A stretch of 64,000 bases of DNA from AAA044-D11 sp965268555. GTDB taxonomy: Bacteria; Actinomycetota; Actinomycetes; Nanopelagicales; Nanopelagicaceae. The stretch spans positions 992,001 to 1,056,000 of the forward strand of contig OZ254174.1 in assembly GCA_965268555.1 (NCBI GenBank), read 5' to 3'. Below the pieces are notes generated by a model. The model did no database searches. It was not told the DNA's origin and saw only the letters and a program-made list of their open reading frames with translations. Below are positions 41,388 through 50,223 of the stretch, one piece after another (the first letter of the stretch is position 1; the number at the start of each line of letters is the position of its first letter). Made by a program: the position numbers and the translations under genes.

Positions 41388-42397
41388 CCTCTTGGATTAA
41401 CCAATACTTTAGGGCCGACACCAAGATGTGCTGGACGCTTGCCAAGGAAGATATTTCCAGCTTCATCTAATCCAACAGTTCCACCAAGAATCTTCTTTGG
41501 GTCAATCTTTCCTTCGGCGATATAGCGAATCGACTCTTTAAATCCGGGCGAGCCAGAGAGAATTCCAACAACTGTTATATCTCGGAAAACTAATTTGCGA
41601 GAGTCAATTGGTGCGGCATGGTTATCAACACCGATTAGAACTATTCGGCCACCAGGTTCAACAATTTCCAATAATTTTGCAGGGATAGTTGCATCGAAAG
41701 TTGCATCAATGACTGAGTGGTACCCACCTTCGATTTTCTTAACTTCGGTTCCAGCACTTGTGACGCCAATTTCTAACGCAAGATTTATTGTCTTTGGATC
41801 AATCCCAACCATATGAACATCAGCGCCCATCGCTAAACAAAATTGCGCAGTTAGTAGTCCAACGGTTCCGGTTCCCCAGATCAGAATTTGCTTGCCCGGT
41901 GCGGCTTTCGCGCCATCTGCTACGCGCCAAGCATTTGCTGCAGGTTCAACAAGCGCCGCTAATTCAAAATCAAAATCATCTGGAAGGACATATACAAAAC
42001 GTGCAGGTATCAATAACTTCTCGGCAAGTGCGCCATCAAAGCCATTTCTAATTCCAAGTTCATATCGATCAGCGCATGTGTGCTGGCGGCCATCTTGGCA
42101 TCGTTTGCACTTGCCACAACCCATCATTACATCGCTGGTAACTTTCTTACCGAGGAGAGATTTATCAACGCCTTCGCCAACTTCAATTACAGTTCCAGAC
42201 CATTCATGTCCAAGTCGCATAGGCAATTTCGCTTGACCATCATGGAGATATGGCATGACGCCATCAAAGAATTCAACGTCGGTGCCGCAAACTCCAACGC
42301 GTTCGATTTGAGCGACGATCTCGCCGGCGCCTGCCTTAGGTTCGGCGACATCAGCAATCTCAAAAGTTTTTGGGGCGGTTACAACAAAGGCTTTCAT
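41384..42397 (-). CDS. Zinc-containing alcohol/polyol dehydrogenase
   Basis: 337 residues of the medium-chain dehydrogenase family. The catalytic zinc region has CGTDVEF and GHEW; the structural zinc site is complete (CGKCKRCQDGRQHTC). The Rossmann motif is WGTGTVG. The start overlaps the fructuronate-reductase stop by four bases, so it is the last gene of the uronate operon. The substrate is probably a sugar acid or polyol, but this cannot be fixed. Confidence 0.88.
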   Translation of the reverse strand: MKAFVVTAPKTFEIADVAEPKAGAGEIVAQIERVGVCGTDVEFFDGVMPYLHDGQAKLPMRLGHEWSGTVIEVGEGVDKSLLGKKVTSDVMMGCGKCKRCQDGRQHTCADRYELGIRNGFDGALAEKLLIPARFVYVLPDDFDFELAALVEPAANAWRVADGAKAAPGKQILIWGTGTVGLLTAQFCLAMGADVHMVGIDPKTINLALEIGVTSAGTEVKKIEGGYHSVIDATFDATIPAKLLEIVEPGGRIVLIGVDNHAAPIDSRKLVFRDITVVGILSGSPGFKESIRYIAEGKIDPKKILGGTVGLDEAGNIFLGKRPAHLGVGPKVLVNPRG

Positions 42398-43635
42398 AAT
42401 GTGGCTATCTTATTTGAAAGAAGTTGCAAAACGGAAGTCTTGCGAATGGTTACCAAATCTTTCGCAATCTCTTCGAAGTAGATTGGATTCAACTTCCTCG
42501 TAAATTCCGGCAACGAGAGCGTTTTAACGACCGCTGCTAAGGCATCGTCAGATTTAGCCAGAGGCGTCAACTTGCTTGCGAGGGGATCATCAATCTCGCT
42601 ATTGGTCGCAAGGAAGTGCACCCAGATTGCAACTGCCTTGGCGTGCAGCGGGGCGGGCTTGGAAAGTTTTGCAAGATCATTCATTCCATCAAATATGCGT
42701 TGTTGCATTTTCTGTGAACCATCCATCGCTATTTGGTGAGCCCGATGGCGCAGAGTTGGATTGGAAATTCGTTTGCGAATTGTTGTGGCGTAGGAAATTA
42801 AATCAATTCCCCCAGTCTCTGAAATAGATGGCACCATTTCACTTTCCTGCAGCGCCTTGATAAATGGCGCAATTACCGGATCTGTAATTGCATTAGCAAC
42901 GAACTCGATTCCTTCGACCTCGCCAATGTAGGCCAGGGTCGAGTGAACACCATTAAACAGGCGGATTTTGGCTAACTCATAGGGCTTTACATCTGGTACA
43001 AATTCAACACCAGTGCCTAGAAACAATTTAGAAATTGGATCGTTTTCGATAACCCATTGATTAAATGGTTCGGTCGTAATTGCCGCGCTGGTCATTGCGG
43101 GAACAATGCGATCAATCATGGAATTTGGGAAACGAATATTCTCCGTAATCCACTGAAGTAATTCACTGTCGCCATCGGCCGCTACAACTTCGAGAATCAA
43201 GCCCCGCAAATAATGACTATTGCTCGGAACATTGTCGCAAGAAATTATCGCAATACCTGGCGCACCAGCTTTGAATCTCTCCTTAAGCAAATATGCAATC
43301 CGAGCCGGAACTCCTTGCGCGCCATTGTTCTTATAAGCCTTCTCAGTAACCGTAAGCGTTATTGCCTGCAACTCTGGGCTGGCAGCAATCTCACTTAGCC
43401 GTTTGAGATCGCGAGGATAGAAGAGTGATTCTTTTATTGATTCCACAAGAGTAGTTGTTTCACCATCACCATCTCGTGCAATAACTTCATATTTGTTTCC
43501 CTGCGCAGTAAGTGAATCTGCAACATCCGATTTTCGCATTGAAACACTAGCTATATTCTGCTTAATAAAATCGGCTTGATGAGCTCGATGAAAAGCGCCG
43601 AGCCCAAGGTGGAGAAATTGGATGGAATGCGACAT
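42394..43635 (-). CDS. uxuB: Fructuronate reductase / mannitol dehydrogenase family
   Basis: 413 residues of the polyol-specific long-chain dehydrogenases. N-terminal LGLGAFHRAHQADF and the catalytic block KIRLFNGVHSTLAYIG (Lys, Asn and His of the active site) are clear. Directly behind uxaC in an operon, so fructuronate to D-mannonate is the likely step; tagaturonate or mannitol are alternatives. Confidence 0.85.
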   Translation of the reverse strand: MSHSIQFLHLGLGAFHRAHQADFIKQNIASVSMRKSDVADSLTAQGNKYEVIARDGDGETTTLVESIKESLFYPRDLKRLSEIAASPELQAITLTVTEKAYKNNGAQGVPARIAYLLKERFKAGAPGIAIISCDNVPSNSHYLRGLILEVVAADGDSELLQWITENIRFPNSMIDRIVPAMTSAAITTEPFNQWVIENDPISKLFLGTGVEFVPDVKPYELAKIRLFNGVHSTLAYIGEVEGIEFVANAITDPVIAPFIKALQESEMVPSISETGGIDLISYATTIRKRISNPTLRHRAHQIAMDGSQKMQQRIFDGMNDLAKLSKPAPLHAKAVAIWVHFLATNSEIDDPLASKLTPLAKSDDALAAVVKTLSLPEFTRKLNPIYFEEIAKDLVTIRKTSVLQLLSNKIATL

Positions 43636-45011
43636 CAGAGATTAAAGAAATTCTTGGAGAGGTTATAAGCGATATCGCCTGCTAGTTCCATTGCTTCATT
43701 CTCGGTAATTCGTTGGCGGCTAACTTCACGTGCAAGATAGCCGGCATCAAATCTACGAGCAACATCATGTCGAACTGGAATAGAACAGAAAGCCCGGGTG
43801 TCATCGATGAAACCGACTGTGTTGTAGAAGCCAGCCGTTTCAGTAACAGCTTCGCGCCAGCGCTCTAACCCATTTAGTGAATCGTGGAACCACCAAGGAG
43901 GGCCGAGGCGCACACTTGGATAAGCACCAGCAAGAGGTGCGAGTTCACGGGAATAAGTTGATTCATCAAGTGTGAAAATAACTAAGCGGAAATTTGGGTG
44001 CTTGCCGACAGCATTTAACAGCGGTTGTAGCTCTCTTGTGTAATTTGTTGCGACTGGAATATCAAAACCTTTATCTGCACCAAATTTTGCAAAAATCTCA
44101 ACGTCATAATTCCGAAGTGATCCTGGATGTAATTGCATCACCAATCCATCATCGGCCGCCATGATTGCATGTTCAAATAGCATTACGGCGCGGAAATCTT
44201 CTAACTCATTCGCACTTGCAGTGCCGGCAAGTGCACTTGCAAAGAGCGCTTCACCTTGCGCCAGACTGACCTTTAATGTGCGTGGTGAGAAAACGCCGTG
44301 GTCTGTTGCAGTTGCACCATTGTCTTTAAAGTGCGAACGTGCCTTTTGAAGTGCGGCTAAGAGATTTGCAAAGGAATTAATCTCAATCCCATAGCGCTTA
44401 CCTAATTTTTCTAGACTTAGCTTCCAATCCGAGCGTGATGGATCACTAACATCATCTGGCCTAAAGGTTGGAATTACCCGGCCACCTAAATCAATTTTTG
44501 AAAGTTCAATATGAGATTCCAGCGAATCTGCGGTCGCATCTGTTGTCGCAAGTAGTTCAATGTTGAAAGTCCGAAAGAGCGCCTGAGGTTTGAACTCTGG
44601 AGCCGCCAACTTTTTAGCAATTTGCTCATAAATCTTCATCGCATTATCAGGGGCCAGAATTTCACTAACATCAAAGAGCGTCGCCAATATTTCTTGAAAC
44701 CAGATGCGCGATGGCGTAGATCTAAAGAGCTTCCAGTTCTCGGCCAACAATTTGAAGTTAGCTTCAGGAGAATTACTCGCCAGGCTTTCATAGGAAATTC
44801 CCTGGCTAAATAGCATCCGGAGGATGTAATGATCTGGGGACATTAGAAGTGAGACTGGATCAGCGAAATTTTTATTTGCCAAAATCATTTGCGCATCAAC
44901 ATGTCCATGCGGAGAAATAATTGGATACTTGCGCATCTCGCTGTAGATATTTCTTGCTAGCGGCAGATTCTCAACGCTTCCTAAATATCTATCTGCATAG
45001 TTAATTGTCAT
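43635..45011 (-). CDS. uxaC: Glucuronate (uronate) isomerase
   Basis: 458 residues, the normal length. The SPHGHVDA motif near residue 35 carries the two metal-binding histidines; VIFTLDESTYS and GFIDDTRAFCS are late family motifs. The enzyme turns glucuronate into fructuronate (or galacturonate into tagaturonate). It overlaps the hydrolase gene by four bases and the reductase by one. Confidence 0.93.
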   Translation of the reverse strand: MTINYADRYLGSVENLPLARNIYSEMRKYPIISPHGHVDAQMILANKNFADPVSLLMSPDHYILRMLFSQGISYESLASNSPEANFKLLAENWKLFRSTPSRIWFQEILATLFDVSEILAPDNAMKIYEQIAKKLAAPEFKPQALFRTFNIELLATTDATADSLESHIELSKIDLGGRVIPTFRPDDVSDPSRSDWKLSLEKLGKRYGIEINSFANLLAALQKARSHFKDNGATATDHGVFSPRTLKVSLAQGEALFASALAGTASANELEDFRAVMLFEHAIMAADDGLVMQLHPGSLRNYDVEIFAKFGADKGFDIPVATNYTRELQPLLNAVGKHPNFRLVIFTLDESTYSRELAPLAGAYPSVRLGPPWWFHDSLNGLERWREAVTETAGFYNTVGFIDDTRAFCSIPVRHDVARRFDAGYLAREVSRQRITENEAMELAGDIAYNLSKNFFNL

Positions 45012-46075
45012 TTTCTGGCTGCCAATTCTGAGAGCCAGGTAAAGGCGGATTCCTGCATTGCTACGGTAAATGAGTGTCCAACGGGATAAGTATCAGAGTT
45101 ATAACTAGCACCAGCCTCTGCAAATGCATCAGTTAGCGCAGCATCGGCGGCTTGCATTCCAGCTTTGGTAAAGAGTTGATCCTCGCCGCAGAATTGAATG
45201 TAAAGCGGTGTTTTATTGATTGTTGCAACCCCTGGCCAATCACTCTTTGCGGCGAGCCCGTGTGGAAAGAACATCCAAGAATGAGGCGCAATGTGCGTTG
45301 GAACCATAGATTCATATGTTGCCATTGCACCAACACTTACAACACCTTTTAATTCTGGCGATGTTGCATGCAGGTAAATTGCCCGAGCGCCTCCACCAGA
45401 TAGACCGAGTGCATAAATGTCTTGTGAAATTTCGGGCAGCTCTTTTGCGACTTCGAGAGCTATTCGATCATCAAAATTAAGCAGACCAGCAAGGGTTGTG
45501 TTGAAGAGACTTAGATACTTTGAGAGCGCCATAGATTCATGCATTATTGCCAGACGTTCGTAATCGTTACTTCCCAAAATTTCACGCAAGCGATTTGGCA
45601 TATCTTCTAAGGTAAATCGGCGCGATCCCCACATAAAACAATCAAAGGCGAGAACTGCGAAACCTCTTTTGGCTAGTGCGTTTGCAGCGCCACGATCTCC
45701 ATAATGAGATCGTTTTACCCAAGCTGCGCGCTCTGGCAAATCGCCAACGCCATCGACTAATTTCTCTTTCCCAAACTCTTTAACATCATCGTGGCTGTGA
45801 AGAAAAAGTGCGCCGGGAAGTGGACCTTGCGTTCTTTCGGGAAGAAGTAAATAAGCCTGAGTTCTTGGACCAAATCCCGGGTTCCAACTAATTTCGGTAA
45901 TTTTTACGCCATCGTGGTTAAAACTTTCGCCACGTTTGATTTCAAAGTCTTTTGGAAATTTTGGAAGTTGTCCAAACAATTTTATGAGTTCGACAGTGTC
46001 AATACTTGGTTTTGCGGGCGGTGAAAATTCGAGCACTTTTTCTAAGTCTGCGAAGTTACCCAAATTTGTGAACAT
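45008..46075 (-). CDS. Alpha/beta hydrolase (acetyl-esterase-like)
   Basis: 355 residues without a signal peptide, so cytosolic. Nucleophile Ser in GLSGGG (about 226), late Asp in FCGEDQLF and His in PVGHSFT make up the triad; FLHSHDD supplies the oxyanion region. The family includes acetyl-xylan esterase-like and dienelactone hydrolases. First gene of the uronate operon, so it may strip acetyl or methyl esters from imported uronic-acid oligomers. Inferred from context only. Confidence 0.8.
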   Translation of the reverse strand: MFTNLGNFADLEKVLEFSPPAKPSIDTVELIKLFGQLPKFPKDFEIKRGESFNHDGVKITEISWNPGFGPRTQAYLLLPERTQGPLPGALFLHSHDDVKEFGKEKLVDGVGDLPERAAWVKRSHYGDRGAANALAKRGFAVLAFDCFMWGSRRFTLEDMPNRLREILGSNDYERLAIMHESMALSKYLSLFNTTLAGLLNFDDRIALEVAKELPEISQDIYALGLSGGGARAIYLHATSPELKGVVSVGAMATYESMVPTHIAPHSWMFFPHGLAAKSDWPGVATINKTPLYIQFCGEDQLFTKAGMQAADAALTDAFAEAGASYNSDTYPVGHSFTVAMQESAFTWLSELAARK

Positions 46076-46136
46076 CTTGCGAGAATCTAACCAATAATCT
46101 TTCGCTAAGGGAAGGGTAAAAATCTCATTTTTGAAC

Positions 46137-46142
46137 TAAACT
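46137..46142 (+). promoter_or_regulatory. -10-like hexamer before the decarboxylase operon
   Basis: TAAACT, six bases before the ATG at 46149; leaderless geometry, no clear -35. The 73-base space also has to contain the start of the divergent uronate operon. Confidence 0.4.
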
Positions 46143-46148
46143 TCAAAC

Positions 46149-46859
46149 ATGAAACCAATCGTGCAAGTATCACTCGACCTAACCGATATTAAAGAAGCGC
46201 TAGAAATGGCTCATACCGCTGTTAGAGCTGGTGTTGATTGGTTAGAAGCCGGAACTCCACTTATCTTGGCTGAGGGCTTGCATGGCGTTAGAGCACTTCG
46301 CAAAGAGTTTCCAAATCATCCAATCATCGCTGATTTAAAAACTATGGATGGTGGATATTTAGAGGCCGAGATGATGGCCAAGGCCGGTGCAACACATGTT
46401 GTTGTTATGGCGCGATCACATCCAGAAACAATTAAATGTGTAGTGCAAGCTGGAAAAGATTATGGCGTAAAAGTTATGGGTGACAATTTAGGTTGTCCGG
46501 ATATGGTTCAAGGTGCCCGCGAATTAGAAGAGCTTGGTTGCGACATGGTTATTCACCATATTGGTTATGACGAGCGTCGCGGTCTTGCCGCAGCAGGTAA
46601 ACCTTGGAACAATCCACTTGATCAATTACGCGAAGTTGTCGATGCGGTCAGCGTTCCAGTTCAAGCTGTAGGTGGGTTATCTCTAGAGCAAGCAATTGCT
46701 TGTCCCTCATATGGCGCTCCCCTAGTTGTAATTGGTGCACCACTTGCAATCGATGCCGACTCATTTAGTCAGGGCGCCGGAAATGTTGAAGAAGTTCTGC
46801 GGAAGATTTGTGAGGCCGTACATGGCTTTGGTGATGTAAAAGTTAAGGGAGAAAAATAA
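46149..46859 (+). CDS. KGPDC/hexulose-phosphate-synthase-like decarboxylase or aldolase
   Basis: 236 residues of the orotidine-phosphate decarboxylase superfamily. The hallmark D-x-K-x-x-D is ADLKTMDGG (about 61-69), with VQVSLDL at strand 1 and VVIGAPLA at the phosphate site. Two activities share this scaffold: decarboxylation of 3-keto-L-gulonate 6-phosphate and condensation of formaldehyde with ribulose 5-phosphate. A TIM-barrel isomerase and an RraA-like gene in the same operon recall the UlaD/UlaE pair, but no kinase or PTS to make the phosphorylated substrate is present. Confidence 0.82.
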   Translation: MKPIVQVSLDLTDIKEALEMAHTAVRAGVDWLEAGTPLILAEGLHGVRALRKEFPNHPIIADLKTMDGGYLEAEMMAKAGATHVVVMARSHPETIKCVVQAGKDYGVKVMGDNLGCPDMVQGARELEELGCDMVIHHIGYDERRGLAAAGKPWNNPLDQLREVVDAVSVPVQAVGGLSLEQAIACPSYGAPLVVIGAPLAIDADSFSQGAGNVEEVLRKICEAVHGFGDVKVKGEK

Positions 46860-47894
46860 TTGAAGTCAGCAGGTGTTGTTAACTTTTCATCCGAACCTCA
46901 TAGCGTTGAAGTTCGCGAAGTAGAACGTCCAGCTTGCGGCGATGATGATGTAATCGTTCAAGTTGAAGCGGCAAGTGTCTGTGGTTCTGATCTGCACCAA
47001 TGGGAAGGCACTAACTCTTGGCCGGTTAATTACCCAGTTGTTTTGGGGCATGAATTTGGTGGCCACGTAGTCGAACTCGGCAAGAACGTTGTCGCTTCGG
47101 GAAAATGGCACGAAGGTGATCGCATTGTTAGTGAAACCGCTGCAGTAGTGGATATGTCAGGTGCGATGTCACGCCAAGGTTTGTATAACTTAGATCCAAG
47201 CCGCAAAGGCTTTGGATACGGCGTAAATGGTGCGATGACCAGATATGCAAAGGTTGCATCGCGTTTACTTCATAAGATTCCAGATAACGTTTCATTTGAT
47301 CATGCTTCTATGACCGAACCTTGCGCTGTCGCATATTCCGCAACTATTGCCCCAGGACATGTGCGCCCTGGTGATCGCATTGTGATTTTAGGGCCAGGGC
47401 CAATCGGAATTTTATGTGGCGCCATGGCAAAACTTGCTGGCGCGGATGTTGCAATCGTTGGCTTAGAGCGCGACAAAGTGCGGTTAGAAGTTGCGAAGAA
47501 ATATGGCTGCGATGTTGTAATCGGCGATGTTAAAGATTGGGCTATGGAAGTAGATGGTCTAGGAGCTGATGGTGTTGTTGATGCTGCTGGGGTTTCTGCA
47601 ACGTTAAAGATTGCACTAGATGTTATTAGACCTAATGGTTGGATTTCAAAGGTCGGCTGGGGGCCACAACCTGTTAACTTTTCACTTGATCAATTAGTGC
47701 AGAAGAATGTGCGACTTGAAGGATCCTTTAGCCACAACTGGCCGATGTGGGAACGCGCACTTCGCATGCTTGGCACCGGAAAATTAGATCTCACACCAGT
47801 TCTTGGCGGAACTTTCCCAATTGAGCAATGGGAAGATGCATTTAAGAAAATGCACTCTGGTGAATTTATTAAATCTGTAATTAAGCCGGCTTAA
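46860..47894 (+). CDS. Medium-chain dehydrogenase lacking the structural zinc cysteines
   Basis: 344 residues, starting with TTG directly after the previous stop and behind AAGGGAG. The catalytic zinc residues are kept (CGSDLHQW, GHEFGG), as is the LGPGPIG cofactor motif. The four-cysteine structural zinc lobe is replaced by a Met/Gly-rich loop (VDMSGAMSRQG), unlike the other two dehydrogenases in this window. Probably acts on a polyol or sugar acid; substrate unknown. Confidence 0.87.
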   Translation: MKSAGVVNFSSEPHSVEVREVERPACGDDDVIVQVEAASVCGSDLHQWEGTNSWPVNYPVVLGHEFGGHVVELGKNVVASGKWHEGDRIVSETAAVVDMSGAMSRQGLYNLDPSRKGFGYGVNGAMTRYAKVASRLLHKIPDNVSFDHASMTEPCAVAYSATIAPGHVRPGDRIVILGPGPIGILCGAMAKLAGADVAIVGLERDKVRLEVAKKYGCDVVIGDVKDWAMEVDGLGADGVVDAAGVSATLKIALDVIRPNGWISKVGWGPQPVNFSLDQLVQKNVRLEGSFSHNWPMWERALRMLGTGKLDLTPVLGGTFPIEQWEDAFKKMHSGEFIKSVIKPA

Positions 47895-47895
47895 T

Positions 47896-48669
47896 ATGCG
47901 CCTAAATGATAAAGCAATAATCATTACAGGTGGAACCTCAGGTATCGGTGCTGCCATTGCAACTGCAGCTATTCGCGAAGGTGCAAAAGTTCTGGTTCAC
48001 GGTATTAATGAGGCCGAAGGTAAGGCCACGGTAGAGCGCCTGGGTTCAAACGCAGTTCTCTGTATCGCAGATTTAATGAAAGACGATGCTCCGCAAATTA
48101 TTGTAAAGAGCGCACTTGCCGCCTTCGGCAAGATTGATGGTCTAGTAAATAACGCTGCAATCTTTGGTGGCACAAATATTTCAGATCAAAGCGTCGAACA
48201 TTTCCGCGCCATGGTTCAAGTGAATTTAACGGCTCCGCTATTTCTAATCCAGGCTGCCTTTGAAGAGCTTAAGAAGTCCAGTGGCGCAGTACTAAATATC
48301 GGGTCAATCAATGCCCATGCTGGTGAATCCAAGCTCCTTGCATACAGCATCAGTAAGGGCGGCATGGCGACTATGACTCGAAACCTTGCGAATGCAAATG
48401 GTGTACATGGTGTGCGATTTAATCAAGTTAATCCTGGTTGGGTTTTAACCGAGCGCGAATACCGAGACAAGGTTGCGGTTGGTTTGAAACCAAGTTGGCC
48501 GCAAGATTTAACCCGTGTCGATATTCCATCGGGTGTTATGACAACTCCGGAACAGATGGCAGAAGGTGCGATTTATTGGTTGAGTGATGAATCAAAACCA
48601 TTTACTGGATCAGTTGTGGACCTTGAACAATTCACAATAATTGGGCGAAACCCGGAGAAATTAGGATGA
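47896..48669 (+). CDS. Short-chain dehydrogenase/reductase
   Basis: 257 residues. TGGTSGIG cofactor motif, NNAAIFGG, NIGSINA and the Tyr/Lys pair in AYSISKGG. It is in the middle of a tightly packed operon: one base after the dehydrogenase and overlapping the isomerase by four bases. A sugar-acid oxidoreductase role is likely, by context. Confidence 0.9.
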   Translation: MRLNDKAIIITGGTSGIGAAIATAAIREGAKVLVHGINEAEGKATVERLGSNAVLCIADLMKDDAPQIIVKSALAAFGKIDGLVNNAAIFGGTNISDQSVEHFRAMVQVNLTAPLFLIQAAFEELKKSSGAVLNIGSINAHAGESKLLAYSISKGGMATMTRNLANANGVHGVRFNQVNPGWVLTEREYRDKVAVGLKPSWPQDLTRVDIPSGVMTTPEQMAEGAIYWLSDESKPFTGSVVDLEQFTIIGRNPEKLG

Positions 48670-49562
48670 GTGCAAAACCAAAGATTGCCGCATTCCCAAA
48701 GGGTTGGATTCGCGATTTAGTTGAACCAGGAAAGTTAAGCATCTACGAGTGGATCGATATGTCCCAAGCTATGGGCATCGAAGGTCTTGAGATGTATAAC
48801 AACTTCGCAGATTTTAAAGATGAAGCAAATTGGCCAAAGATTCGCAAGTATGTCGAAGCCACTGGAATGGTTATTCCAATGATGTGCTGCTCACCTGATT
48901 TCACAATCCCAGATCCAGAGCTTCGCAAGAAACAAGTTGATCATGAAATCCATAGCATTCGGATGTCTGCTGAACTTGGTGCCAAATATTGTCGCGTGCT
49001 CTCTGGTCAACGTCGTAAAGATATTACCCGCGAAGAAGGTATGGGATATGTAGTTGATTCAATTGAGAAGTGCTTAGTCGAAGCTGAAAAGTTAGACATG
49101 ATTTTGGTTATCGAAAATCACTATAAAGATGATTTCTGGACCGAGCCAGAGTTCGCACAGATGATGGATGTCTTCGTTGATTTGGTATCGCGCATTGATT
49201 CACCGCGTTTTGGTGTGCAATTCGATCCATCAAATGCAATTGCGGCGGGCGAAGAACCACTTGAATTATTAGAGAAAGTTAAGCACCGCGTCCTAACTGT
49301 CGGTGCCAGCGATCGACACCTTGCTGGTGGCAGTATTGAAGAACTTCGCAAGCAAGAAGGCGGCAGCGCTGGCTATGTCTCATTTTTTAAGCATGGCGTA
49401 ATTGGTCAAGGGCTAAATGATTACGATGCAATCTTCACAACTCTAAAAAGCGTTGGCTTCACCGGCTGGGTAAGTATTGAAGATGGCGTTGATGGTATGC
49501 AAAATATGATTGATAGTGCAGACTTCTTAAAGGAAAAAATCGCTAAACACTGGGGGAACTAA
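48666..49562 (+). CDS. TIM-barrel sugar (phosphate) isomerase/epimerase
   Basis: 298 residues of the xylose-isomerase-like barrel family. Probable metal ligands: Glu in LVIENHYK, Asp in VQFDPSN, His in FKHGVIGQG and Glu in WVSIEDG. The family includes L-xylulose-5-phosphate 3-epimerase, tagatose 3-epimerase, inosose dehydratase and 3-oxo-isoapionate decarboxylase, so the reaction cannot be fixed. The operon partner of KGPDC type favours a pentulose-phosphate epimerase. Confidence 0.85.
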   Translation: MSAKPKIAAFPKGWIRDLVEPGKLSIYEWIDMSQAMGIEGLEMYNNFADFKDEANWPKIRKYVEATGMVIPMMCCSPDFTIPDPELRKKQVDHEIHSIRMSAELGAKYCRVLSGQRRKDITREEGMGYVVDSIEKCLVEAEKLDMILVIENHYKDDFWTEPEFAQMMDVFVDLVSRIDSPRFGVQFDPSNAIAAGEEPLELLEKVKHRVLTVGASDRHLAGGSIEELRKQEGGSAGYVSFFKHGVIGQGLNDYDAIFTTLKSVGFTGWVSIEDGVDGMQNMIDSADFLKEKIAKHWGN

Positions 49563-49564
49563 AC

Positions 49565-50215
49565 GTGGCACATGATCTAGTCGAACTTCGCAAGATTTTC
49601 ACATCAGCACTCGCATCTGATTGCTTGGATAAATTAGGTTACGGCCGGCAAGTATTAAATGAAGATATAAATATGGTTTCTGGTTCAGGAATCATGATGG
49701 GATATGCCTTTCCAGTTCGCCTTGAAATTGTTAACTCATTTCCAGAAGTTCCCTACATTGGATTGTTAAAAGCGCTAGATGCAGTTGGCAAAGATCAGGT
49801 CTATGTAACCCCAACAAATCGCACTGGACTTGCTGCGCTTTGGGGCGAGCTACTTTCAACTGCATGCGCATTTAAAGGTGTTGCAGGCGCTCTGACCGAT
49901 GGTCCAACTCGCGACCTATCTCGCACCGATGCTATGGGCTTTAAAGTATTTGCAACCGGAACGCTGCCGGTAGATATAAACGGACGCTATGAAGTTGTCG
50001 CACATAATGTGCCATGCGAAATCGATGGTGTTGCAATTAATCCAGGTGATTTAATTGTTGGCGATAGCGATGGTGTAACAATCGTTCCAGTTGCGGCTAT
50101 CGACGCAGTTGTTGAAGCAGTTAACGAGAAGAATTCCGGTGAGAACCTATTCCGCAAGGCAGTTAAAGAGGGAATGTCCCCCAGCGCCGCCTTTGCGAAA
50201 TTTGGCGTTCTTTAA
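49565..50215 (+). CDS. RraA-like protein (HMG/CHA aldolase family)
   Basis: 216 residues, starting with GTG. The key motifs are WGELLSTACAFKGVAG and GALTDGPTRD, the latter matching the G-x-x-x-DG-x-x-RD metal/substrate site. Members are 4-hydroxy-4-methyl-2-oxoglutarate aldolases, oxaloacetate decarboxylases or RNase E inhibitors. A fusion of a hexulose-phosphate-synthase domain with an RraA domain is common in archaea and some bacteria; here the two are separate genes of one operon. Confidence 0.87.
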   Translation: MAHDLVELRKIFTSALASDCLDKLGYGRQVLNEDINMVSGSGIMMGYAFPVRLEIVNSFPEVPYIGLLKALDAVGKDQVYVTPTNRTGLAALWGELLSTACAFKGVAGALTDGPTRDLSRTDAMGFKVFATGTLPVDINGRYEVVAHNVPCEIDGVAINPGDLIVGDSDGVTIVPVAAIDAVVEAVNEKNSGENLFRKAVKEGMSPSAAFAKFGVL

Positions 50216-50223
50216 GTTTTTTA

